Shown piece after piece: positions 43,163-50,625 of a stretch of DNA of 64,000 bases; position 1 is the first letter of the stretch; the number at the start of each line of letters is the position of its first letter. Both the position numbers and the translations under genes were made by a program. Under the pieces are notes generated by a model. The model had not been told where the DNA came from and made no database searches. It saw only the letters and a program-made list of their open reading frames with translations. This stretch comes from Desulfosediminicola ganghwensis (GTDB lineage: Bacteria > Desulfobacterota > Desulfobulbia > Desulfobulbales > Desulfocapsaceae): contig NZ_CP050699.1 in NCBI RefSeq assembly GCF_005116675.2, positions 1,821,001-1,885,000 of the forward strand, given 5' to 3'.

Positions 43163-43329
43163 TTTTCACAATTATTAAAAGAGTCAGAGCCTATTACGCT
43201 GAAAATGAATGGGACCAGTTCCGCTCTAAGCTGGAGCTGGTTTTGCCCTCAATATACTCCTATACCAGGAGGGATGTTGATATGGCGGGTGTGATGTATG
43301 TTAATGCCGTGTCAATATTTCTTCGGTGA
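43159..43329 (+). CDS. Possible small ORF overlapping the aminomutase stop
   Basis: A frame of 56 codons shifted relative to the aminomutase stays open from within its last codons to TGA at 43327-43329 (IIKRVRAYYAENEWDQFRSK, then LELVLPSIYSYTRRDVDMAG). It looks like coding sequence but starts only with CTG or ATT. It may be a coupled small protein or the tail of a lost gene. Confidence 0.25.
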   Translation: MIFTIIKRVRAYYAENEWDQFRSKLELVLPSIYSYTRRDVDMAGVMYVNAVSIFLR

Positions 43330-43350
43330 AATGTTGCCGGTTTTGTTCTA

Positions 43351-43399
43351 TTTGTTCTTTCATTGTTTGAGCTATCAACTCAAACAATGAAAGAACAAA
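43351..43399. terminator. Perfect 21-bp inverted repeat between convergent genes
   Basis: TTTGTTCTTTCATTGTTTGAG and its exact complement with a 7-nt loop, between the aminomutase gene and a convergent methyltransferase gene. AT-rich, no T-tract. A bidirectional terminator is the simplest reading. Confidence 0.6.
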
Positions 43400-43417
43400 G
43401 CTGTCAGAAAACGTCTG

Positions 43418-44050
43418 TTATGACTTTGCCGCATAAACAAATACATCCGTAGTAACTGAGCCGTCCGGCTCCGGATAGTCCTCAGTTTGTAATTCCATCA
43501 AGTTCAGGCCATTTGTTTTCAACAGATGCTCAATGTCGATTCGGTTGTAATAATTAAAGAATATCTCTTCATCAGAAAAGCTGGTGGTCTCAAAGCCGGA
43601 GCCAGCTCCCTCCATAAAGCTCAGATACAGTGTGCCGTTGGCAACCAGGCTGTCGGCGATGAACTTGATGAGGTTTTCAGTCTCTTCATTGTTTAGGTGG
43701 ACTATGCAGAAAGAGGCGAGAATGACGTCGTATTTTCGCTCTGCCTCCAGCTCGCAGATGTTGGCCTGGACAAAGGTCGCAGTCGGGTTGTACTGCCTGG
43801 CAATTTTTACGAACTCCTCCGACAGATCGATACCGGTGGCGCGGATTGATTGATCACGCGCTGTGATGGCTTTGATATTTTGTCCCGGCCCGCAGCCCAG
43901 ATCAAGAAGGGTTGCACTTTGATGAATATGCTTTTTCTGAAAATCGAGAATCGTATTTTTATAGACTGAGTAGTCTGTAAATTTTGCGTCATACTTTTTC
44001 GCATTCAGGTTATACGCTTTGATTGTTTGTTCGGTTCTGGAGTTGTTCAT
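43418..44050 (-). CDS. Class I SAM-dependent methyltransferase
   Basis: A 210-residue cytoplasmic methyltransferase. Motif I TLLDLGCGPGQNIKAI (residues about 43-58) and motif II ATGIDLSEEFVKIARQY are clear; motif IV is YDVILASFCIVHL. The N-terminal YNLNAKKYDAKFTDY is typical of UbiE/type 11 relatives. No neighbour hints at the substrate: it lies alone on the minus strand after a palindromic terminator. It is not close to the methyltransferase at 45.7 kb. Confidence 0.9.
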   Translation of the reverse strand: MNNSRTEQTIKAYNLNAKKYDAKFTDYSVYKNTILDFQKKHIHQSATLLDLGCGPGQNIKAITARDQSIRATGIDLSEEFVKIARQYNPTATFVQANICELEAERKYDVILASFCIVHLNNEETENLIKFIADSLVANGTLYLSFMEGAGSGFETTSFSDEEIFFNYYNRIDIEHLLKTNGLNLMELQTEDYPEPDGSVTTDVFVYAAKS

Positions 44051-44190
44051 GATGGTTTGTTGTCGGTTTAAGGTATTTCAGGGCAGACAATGACACCACA
44101 TTATGTGGTCTGAAGGTGTCGATTGTAGACGTGATATTGAGGTTGATAGAAATTGTTGTAACATGAAAATACTGTATTTTCGAGTTTATA
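44051..44190. other. Upstream region of the methyltransferase
   Basis: Non-coding; no clear promoter seen. Confidence 0.3.
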
Positions 44191-44350
44191 TCATTGATCT
44201 GGCAGCCTTTTGTCTATTGCAGTTTCTGCCTCTTTCACCAGTGAGGCAATGTCGTCGAGTATGTGTAGCCCTTTGTTACGCTCTATAAATTTACTTATGG
44301 TGGTCGTCGGCCTGCTGCGGACTATTCCTGCATAAGGAATGATTGTACAG
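44191..44350 (-). pseudogene. Gene remnant, minus strand
   Basis: A minus-strand frame without Met start ends at TGA 44191-44193 and reads IIPYAGIVRSRPTTTISKFI, then ERNKGLHILDDIASLVKEAE. It looks like the C-terminus of a lost helical protein. I do not recognise the family. The remaining bases to 44566 hold nothing I can name. Confidence 0.3.
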
Positions 44351-44566
44351 AAGTGAAATTAATTCCTCGGAATAACAACGAAATAAGTTAAGAGGAATGC
44401 ACTGTGTTGTATTACAGGGTCTTTAGCAGGCAGCCTAGCAATATAGTAGAGTTTGTTGGGATATGTATCATGGTATCAATGGTTTACAAAGAAGTCGTAA
44501 CGATTTAGTATCCCTGAAATGTTAGAGGACGAAGTGTGTTGAAATACTATGCAAGGATAGGGGACT

Positions 44567-45271
44567 ATGAGAACTTTTATGTTAGCGGCAGGGATAGTAG
44601 CATTTACGGCAATCGGCAGTCAGGCGGCGGGGTTGGAAAAGAGTAACGGACGATTTTATGTCGCTGCCGAGGGGGGCTACGGAAAGGTTGAGAACTCAAC
44701 AGGTGGATATGCCGGAGAGATAGTATACGATGGTGCGCCTTGGCTAAATACAGGCAGTGACGATGACAATGGAGGCTCTATAGGGGTGAAGGTGGGTATG
44801 CACCTTGGTGAGCGCTTCAGGATGGATCTGGGCTATGCGTATTACGGCGAGAATGATTTTACGACCAAGAGTGACCCTCTAGAAGGTGGGTATCTCTGGC
44901 AAAGTGAGGCTGAGATACATACGGTAATGCTTGCAGCATATTATGATTATGCTCAATTCAAAAAGGTTAATTTATATATTGGGGCCGGGATTGGAGCCTC
45001 ATTCGTTGATTTTGATGCTTTGGAATATTGGACAGGTTCTGGTGAACCCTCTGGCTGGTATAGTTCTGAATCTGATACTCTTTTTTCTTGGCAGGTCGAA
45101 ACCGGAATTGAGTATCTGCTGGCACAAAACATAACACTGTATGGCGGCTTTCGGTATATTGACCTTGGCGAGATAGATTCTGTTGTTGTTAATGTAAGAG
45201 GCCCAGACGGCAACCTCACGGCAGATCTCGATGTTCAGGAGATATTTGTTGGTTTGAGATATCGATTTTAA
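44567..45271 (+). CDS. Outer-membrane beta-barrel protein
   Basis: A 234-residue barrel, paralogue of the protein at 20.9-21.6 kb. Here the signal peptide is intact (MLAAGIVAFTAIGSQAAG). Alternating strands include RFYVAAEGGYGKVENSTGG, RMDLGYAYYGENDF, VNLYIGAGIGASFVDF and ITLYGGFRYIDLGEIDSV, ending in YRF, the outer-membrane assembly signal. About eight strands are expected (OmpW/OmpX-like). Function unknown; small barrels of this type include porins, adhesins and structural proteins. A hairpin and a decayed MITE-like repeat follow. Confidence 0.85.
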   Translation: MRTFMLAAGIVAFTAIGSQAAGLEKSNGRFYVAAEGGYGKVENSTGGYAGEIVYDGAPWLNTGSDDDNGGSIGVKVGMHLGERFRMDLGYAYYGENDFTTKSDPLEGGYLWQSEAEIHTVMLAAYYDYAQFKKVNLYIGAGIGASFVDFDALEYWTGSGEPSGWYSSESDTLFSWQVETGIEYLLAQNITLYGGFRYIDLGEIDSVVVNVRGPDGNLTADLDVQEIFVGLRYRF

Positions 45272-45279
45272 GCTCTACT

Positions 45280-45318
45280 GCCACCGGCACACTGGTAGGT
45301 ATTCCTTGTGCCGGTAGC
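45280..45318. terminator. Hairpin after the barrel gene
   Basis: GCCACCGGCACA pairs with TGTGCCGGTAGC (one mismatch) around a 15-nt loop, 9 bp after the stop codon. No strong T-tract. Confidence 0.55.
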
Positions 45319-45346
45319 CTCTGTTACGCTCATTGATTGAATCCAA

Positions 45347-45490
45347 AGGACTGTCGGGCTAGACCCTTCCCCTCCCATATCTTCGCTGTTGGCAGGAAAT
45401 TGATGCTCGCAATATTAACGATATGGCTCCGCTTGCTTTCCTGGCAATCCCTCGATTTGACCTAAAATGTCTCAACCCCGACAGCCTCCT
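45347..45490 (+). repeat. MITE-like repeat, copy 4 (decayed, about 144 bp)
   Basis: The ends AGGACTGTCGGGC and CCCGACAGCCTCCT correspond to the element ends, and the core keeps GATGCTCGCA, TAACGATAT and CCTCGATTTGA in the order of copy 3, with internal loss. TA follows the right end. Confidence 0.65.
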
Positions 45491-45734
45491 AGTCATTTTT
45501 GTGTTATGAGTATTTTCAAAACATAATTATTCTGAATGATTATAGATTTTAATCTATCTTTCGTTTTCTACGATCCGATATTCAGGCTTTCACCTTTTAG
45601 TTAATATTTTGATGTGATTGCAGAGTATAGAGTAGCTTGTACGAGCGAAGTGGAAAATGTACCGATTTTCTTTGCTGAGATCGCACATGTTGATGATGTG
45701 TAATGCTGGTGAAGATTAATAGAGAAAAAATATT
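45491..45734. other. Upstream region of the methyltransferase gene
   Basis: About 240 bp, AT-rich; no gene or firm promoter identified. Confidence 0.3.
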
Positions 45735-46424
45735 ATGTCCGTCCAATCTGTTTTTAACAAGTACGCCGGCCAGTATGACCAGTCCCGGAAGAAGCTTATC
45801 CCCTGTTTTGACGACTACTATCAGACCATGCTCGAAGTGATTCCGTTTGGGCAGGACAGTGCTCTGGAGGTGCTCGATCTAGGTGCGGGCACCGGGCTTG
45901 TCGCAGGGCTGGTGGCAGATAATTACCCTGTAGCAAGGATTACCCTTGTCGATATTGCCGGTGAGATGTTGGCCAAGGCAAGAAATGCGTTGGCCGGCTA
46001 TGATAATGATTTTGAATTTGTAACTGCAGATTATGTTGCCGGTGAGAGCTTTGGGCCTGTAGAGAGAGAGTTTGATCTGATTATCTCCTCACTTTCCATC
46101 CATCACCTGGAAGATGAGCCCAAACGCAACCTGTTCAGAAAGATTTTTGCCAACCTGAAGCCGGGCGGAGTTTTTGTCAACGCCGATCAGGCCCTGGGTG
46201 AGACAGAAGCCATCGAGAAGGTGAACCACAACAAATGGCTGGAGCAGGCCAGGGCGCTCGGCGCGACCGAACAGGAGCTGGCAGCATCGCTGGAGCGTAT
46301 GCGAGAGGACAGGATGGCACCCCTTGATGACCAATTACAATGGCTCAGGGAGGCTGGATTCGCAGAGGTTACCTGCTGGTACAAGAATTATAGCTTTATA
46401 GTGTACAGCGGTATGAAACGGTAG
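45735..46424 (+). CDS. Class I SAM-dependent methyltransferase
   Basis: A 229-residue methyltransferase. Motif I LEVLDLGAGTGLVAGLVA (near residues 44-61), then ITLVDIAGEMLAKARNAL and FDLIISSLSIHHLEDE (motif IV). The C-terminus has WLREAGFAEVTCWYKNYSF, usual for this subgroup of type 11/12 methyltransferases. A frame-broken copy of its last 85 residues lies at 52.64-52.89 kb. Monocistronic; the substrate is unknown. Confidence 0.9.
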   Translation: MSVQSVFNKYAGQYDQSRKKLIPCFDDYYQTMLEVIPFGQDSALEVLDLGAGTGLVAGLVADNYPVARITLVDIAGEMLAKARNALAGYDNDFEFVTADYVAGESFGPVEREFDLIISSLSIHHLEDEPKRNLFRKIFANLKPGGVFVNADQALGETEAIEKVNHNKWLEQARALGATEQELAASLERMREDRMAPLDDQLQWLREAGFAEVTCWYKNYSFIVYSGMKR

Positions 46425-46555
46425 GTGTGGTTACGTGTTTGTTGTTTTTTTTGTAATTGGCGTATTGAGACCGGGTCCTGATCAGCAATGATATGTTTCT
46501 GCTCCCGAGAGTGGATATTACCCGGAAGCAGTGGTGAGGATGTGTTTATATTGAA

Positions 46556-47461
46556 TTACATGCCGCTTACCGCGCCAAATGAACCGGTATATTGTGCTTC
46601 ACCTGGGCCAGAGAGGGCGAACACTCCACCCAACTCCTCGGCGTTTGGCCCATAAAAAGTGCCGGAGGCTGTTCCTGACATTTCATTAGCGGTGGATACA
46701 TCTCCTGTGAACGCATTGTTACCGGAGTCGTAGCTCAGGGTTCCCTTCATATCCAGCTCGGGGGCCAGACCATTTTCAGTGAGAGACAGCATGTTGAACT
46801 TCTCTGTGTCGTAGCTGGCAAACCATAAAGATCTGTCGCTGAAGTCTGCTTCAACGTAGAGGCCACTTATTGTCAGGTAGAGGCGTGAACCGTCTTCATC
46901 GACATAGGTACCTGCAGTTAAACCATAGAACTCAGCGAGACCGGTTGTGGGTACGGCGCTGTCTGGGGTCTGTTTCCCGAAAGAGATTGCGCCGCCGGGT
47001 CCTTGATAGGGGTCCAGCCCGGTTTGCCATACGCCAAACGTTTGATATCCGAAGTCTATATCCACATTTAGCGGATCGATAAAAATGCAGAAGTCTGAAT
47101 CACTATTTCCTATAGCTACCAGCGAATCATGATAAATCTCACCGTTACCGGCAGACCATGAGGCACTGGAATATGGAGTTGTAACTGCAATGGATGTTAT
47201 CTTTCCCTGGGAATCATAATTGAGAGTTGCGGATGAGTTGGTGGAGTTTTGCGCGATGATATCCGTAGTGTGGCCGTATTCATCTAAACTCCAGTCGGTA
47301 TTTATTGATTGACCGCTAGCGGTGATTGTCGTTCCGTTGGCCTCCATTTGAAAGGGAGCTAAAGCATTGACCGTGCCACTGCTCGAGCCTCCCCCGCAAC
47401 CGGAAATTGAAACCAAAGTCATACAACATAGCAACACAGAACCTGATCTTGCAAAGCTCAT
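46556..47461 (-). CDS. TbpB-like outer-membrane lipoprotein
   Basis: A 301-residue lipoprotein. The signal peptide ends in the lipobox SISGC with C22 as the lipidated residue, followed by a Gly/Ser linker. The C-terminal FYGPNAEELGGVFALSGP is the signature of the transferrin-binding protein B beta-barrel domain, found in many surface lipoproteins that bind haem, metal proteins or host proteins. The start at 47461 has CGGAG upstream; a longer frame to 47569 has no such site. No TonB receptor or Slam translocon is adjacent, so the ligand is open. Confidence 0.75.
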   Translation of the reverse strand: MSFARSGSVLLCCMTLVSISGCGGGSSSGTVNALAPFQMEANGTTITASGQSINTDWSLDEYGHTTDIIAQNSTNSSATLNYDSQGKITSIAVTTPYSSASWSAGNGEIYHDSLVAIGNSDSDFCIFIDPLNVDIDFGYQTFGVWQTGLDPYQGPGGAISFGKQTPDSAVPTTGLAEFYGLTAGTYVDEDGSRLYLTISGLYVEADFSDRSLWFASYDTEKFNMLSLTENGLAPELDMKGTLSYDSGNNAFTGDVSTANEMSGTASGTFYGPNAEELGGVFALSGPGEAQYTGSFGAVSGM

Positions 47462-48105
47462 AGTATTCTCCGTTGGTTTGACGTGTCGGTGTTTTAAACT
47501 CTGAGACGGTAATGATGAGTTCGTACTGGATTTGCTGAACGTCGGTATGTTCTGGAGCGTGTATATCATTTAATGAAGCATAGACACACCACAACAGACG
47601 CAAATGATTGATATACAGTACTGGATATTGGGTAGGTGGTCGAATAAAAAATGTGCGATCATAGCAAAGTCAAAAACGTTATTACTCCCCTGTTAAGCGA
47701 AAACGCTAAGGGTTCAATGGAGTGTTAGGGTGATGATTGTAGGTTTTCGAAATCTATTGTGGAAGTCGCAGCTCGGTTTAGACAGATTATGATGATCTTT
47801 TCTCTGTGTACCTTTGTTGTCCTGATGAGTCTGTAAATCAATTTTCTTTTAGTTAAATATTTGTATATCTGATATATTCCTTTTGAAGCGCAAGCCGTTG
47901 TCGTTGAAGTTTAGGGGTGGCATGGTTTGCGTGAACTACCGTTATCTCTTTCTTCAATCACAATCGTCCCGGTTGTAGAGTGTCTGTAACCCGGGAGACG
48001 TGTACCTGGAACACATCATTTATGTTTTTTTACCTCTTGCAGTTGTTGGCTGTTTTGTAATGAAAGTGCACCAGAAAACCTGGTAATCATCTGGAGGGAA
48101 ACATT
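47462..48105. other. Divergent spacer, 644 bp
   Basis: Upstream region of both the TbpB-like lipoprotein and the lipase. A hairpin TCCCGGTT / AACCCGGGA lies at 47967-47996. GGAGG precedes the lipase ATG. I see no further gene or a well-formed promoter. Confidence 0.3.
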
Positions 48106-49191
48106 ATGAAGAGCTGCAGGCTGGGAATACTTTTTATTGGCATATCGTTGTTTGCGGTTACCGCTGCATATGCTGTTGAGTCGGATCATCCGGTAATTTT
48201 TGCCCATGGCATGGCGGGATTCGATGACATTCTCGGCTATGATTACTGGGGCAACGATTACGGGGCTTTTGTCGGCAGCGGCTATACCAATGGTGGTCTC
48301 AGTATCTGGCAACAGTCATATGCAGCACAGGTCACCCCTTTTGCGAGCTCAGAAGTGCGCGGTTATCAGTTGGCCAATGAAATAGAGACGTATATGGCGT
48401 CGGTCGGGGCAACCTACGTCAATATCATCGGTCACTCCCAGGGCGGCCTCGATGCACGTAAAGCCGCAAAACTGTTACGGGAGAGAAAAGGATACCGGGT
48501 CGTCAAGGTACTCTGTTCAATATCCTCACCGCACCGGGGATCGCCTATCGCACAACATGTGCTGGAAATGGGGGCAGGGGTGCAAAGCATCGCCTCTGCC
48601 TTGGCTGAGATGTTTGGCAATGTTGTGTATGGCAGCGGCAACGACCTTGAGGCCTCTCTCAAGCAACTGGTGTACGACGATTATGATGCCGCAGATGGGA
48701 TTGTCACTGGGATGAAAGCCTTTAACATAACGTACCCGGTGAGCAGCAGTTATGCTGAACGATATGTGTCCTTTTTAACGGCACAGGAAGGGATAAGTGT
48801 AAACCCGGCGTTGTGGATAGCCCGGGAGCTGTTTTATGACATCGATGGCGATGGGTATTGTGTCGATGACGGTGATGGCGATGGTGCCGGTGGTTGCGGC
48901 GATGGCTATTCGGGCGACACCGATGACGATGGTCTGGTCGGCATCAATTCCCAGCAAATGGGCTATCGGCTCGACTATGATGACAATTACCTGCTCTTTT
49001 TTGAAGAAGTCTGGACCGATTATGATCGGGGCTATGTTGGGGACCTGAACTCACCATCTTCAATCCAGATGACGTCACACAGTAACGTGATAAACCAGGA
49101 CCACCTGGATGTCATTGGGGTAGGCCCCGACACCTTCGATGAAATGGATTTTTATGCGGCGCTGATCGATTACATTGATTACTGGGACTAG
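48106..49191 (+). CDS. Secreted triacylglycerol lipase
   Basis: Exported lipase of 361 residues, of the foldase-dependent type I class. Signal peptide: LGILFIGISLFAVTAAYA. Nucleophile S111 in IIGHSQGG; catalytic Asp in DDDGLVGINSQQMG; catalytic His in NQDHLDVIG, both in the order seen in Pseudomonas lipase. Between the nucleophile and the Asp lies an Asp/Gly-rich insertion (DIDGDGYCVDDGDGDGAGG, then CGDGYSGDTDDDG) that resembles calcium-binding repeats. SPHRGSPIA is a further family block. The next gene encodes its foldase. The TAG stop coincides with the first bases of a MITE-like repeat. Confidence 0.93.
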   Translation: MKSCRLGILFIGISLFAVTAAYAVESDHPVIFAHGMAGFDDILGYDYWGNDYGAFVGSGYTNGGLSIWQQSYAAQVTPFASSEVRGYQLANEIETYMASVGATYVNIIGHSQGGLDARKAAKLLRERKGYRVVKVLCSISSPHRGSPIAQHVLEMGAGVQSIASALAEMFGNVVYGSGNDLEASLKQLVYDDYDAADGIVTGMKAFNITYPVSSSYAERYVSFLTAQEGISVNPALWIARELFYDIDGDGYCVDDGDGDGAGGCGDGYSGDTDDDGLVGINSQQMGYRLDYDDNYLLFFEEVWTDYDRGYVGDLNSPSSIQMTSHSNVINQDHLDVIGVGPDTFDEMDFYAALIDYIDYWD

Positions 49192-49359
49192 GAGCCTGTC
49201 GGACTAAGCCCTTTTCTGCCAACTCATCGTTATCGAGAGAAAATTAATGCTCGCAGATAAGCGAACGAAGTGAGACTTCGATATTATGTATATAGCTCTG
49301 CTTAATTTTCTTTCGATGCCTCGATTTGAGTGAAAATCGCGATAGTCAGACAGCCTCCT
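49190..49359 (+). repeat. MITE-like repeat, copy 3
   Basis: A 170-bp element from AGGAGCCTGTCGGAC to GTCAGACAGCCTCCT. Its core holds GCAGATAAGCGAACGAAGTG and AGACTTCGATAT, in the same orientation as copy 1. It overlaps the TAG stop of the lipase gene and separates lipase from foldase gene. Confidence 0.88.
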
Positions 49360-49421
49360 GAATCAGACTCCTTACATAAACGATTTTCAGGTGCGTGAAC
49401 ACGTGAGCGAGGGGAGTGTCT

Positions 49422-50540
49422 ATGGATATATTGAAAAATCTCCGCCGGTTTTTTTTCTCACCTGCAACTCTGGGGGCAATGGCATCGTTGCTGATACTGC
49501 TGCCTGTCTTGTATATGGTGCTGAAAGGTCCCCAGGAGGGGTGGGATGTGTCTGACTGGTTGATTGTTGGAAATGAAAAACAGTCCGATTCAGGTACCAC
49601 CGAAGAGATACAGGCCGAAGCCCGGGAGGGTGAGCCGGCAGAAGCTGAAACCGTTGCAATAATAGGCAGGCAGGTTTCTTTCTCAAAACAGATTCCAGAT
49701 CAGGACGTCCAGCTTATCAGCACACTGCATGATTATTTCGGCGTGGATATTGTCGAATTGGGCAGGCAGGTGGAGATGCTCGATAAGCTGTTCGCCTACC
49801 TCAAGCACCAATATCCTGGCGAGAGTTGGGACGCGCTGGAAGCGATAATCCGCTCTGCGTATCCAGCGCAGGCGAAAGAATTGCTGGATCTTGCCAAAAA
49901 ACTCGGGGAGTACAGGCAGTGGTTTGAAGACCAGCAGGATTTTTCCGGATATACAGGGGCGGAGCGTCGGGAGATTATCTGGCAGATGAGAATGGAGATA
50001 TTTGGCGTTCAAGCCGCAGAAGAGATCTGGAACCATGAATTGAGAAATGAGACAATAACCGATGCAATGAAGAGGATTGGTCAGTTGGAGGGGACTTCCC
50101 TACAGGAAAAAATGGATTATCTACTGGAGTCTATCGATTCGGTCTATGACGAGGGTGTAGATCTGATTGGGGAAGATCTCAGGCTCAGCTTGCTGAATGT
50201 GTTTCTAGGCCTTGACGGCGTGCAGGTGGATTTACACGCAGCCAGTGCGGCGGAGCGTGCTGACAGCTTGCTGGAGCTTCGCAGAGCGATAGGGTACGAC
50301 GATGCGGCGATTTCGCGGTTGACCGAACTTGATGCGATTCGCGATGAGAGGTGGAGTGCAGGGCAGCAGTACCTGCAGGAGCGGCAGAGAATCGTCGCAG
50401 ATTATCAAGGCGCGGAGCAGACTCAGCAACTGAAACAGCTCGGCCGAGACTATTTTGGTGACGAGGCGGGCACCATTGAAGCCGAGCTGCAGGCAGGTTT
50501 TAATCGCTTTGAACAAAAGCGGATCTACGGCAAAAATTGA
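49422..50540 (+). CDS. lifO: Lipase foldase (lipase chaperone)
   Basis: Steric chaperone that folds the lipase in the periplasm. A 372-residue protein with an N-terminal membrane anchor (about residues 15-33, ATLGAMASLLILLPVLYMVL) and a long helical periplasmic part. Relevant segments: DVQLISTLHDYFGVDIVELG, the place of the foldase RxxFDY motif but divergent, and ISRLTELDAIRDERWSAGQQ, a usual C-terminal foldase block. The start is ATG 49422 with GGGGAG upstream, in preference to GTG 49416. Its position right after a lipase gene supports the role strongly. A MITE-like repeat separates the two. Confidence 0.85.
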   Translation: MDILKNLRRFFFSPATLGAMASLLILLPVLYMVLKGPQEGWDVSDWLIVGNEKQSDSGTTEEIQAEAREGEPAEAETVAIIGRQVSFSKQIPDQDVQLISTLHDYFGVDIVELGRQVEMLDKLFAYLKHQYPGESWDALEAIIRSAYPAQAKELLDLAKKLGEYRQWFEDQQDFSGYTGAERREIIWQMRMEIFGVQAAEEIWNHELRNETITDAMKRIGQLEGTSLQEKMDYLLESIDSVYDEGVDLIGEDLRLSLLNVFLGLDGVQVDLHAASAAERADSLLELRRAIGYDDAAISRLTELDAIRDERWSAGQQYLQERQRIVADYQGAEQTQQLKQLGRDYFGDEAGTIEAELQAGFNRFEQKRIYGKN

Positions 50541-50560
50541 CCCCTTAAATGAAAAGGGGT
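50540..50560. terminator. Hairpin after the foldase gene
   Basis: ACCCCTT pairs with AAGGGGT around a 7-nt loop, overlapping the foldase stop codon. A single right-hand end of the MITE-like repeat (TCGGACAGCCTACT) lies at about 50580. Weak terminator candidate. Confidence 0.4.
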
Positions 50561-50625
50561 TACCCAGAATGAGCCATTCTCGGACAGCCTACTCGCCCAT
50601 GCCGCAGAAGAAAGGCACTGATTAC

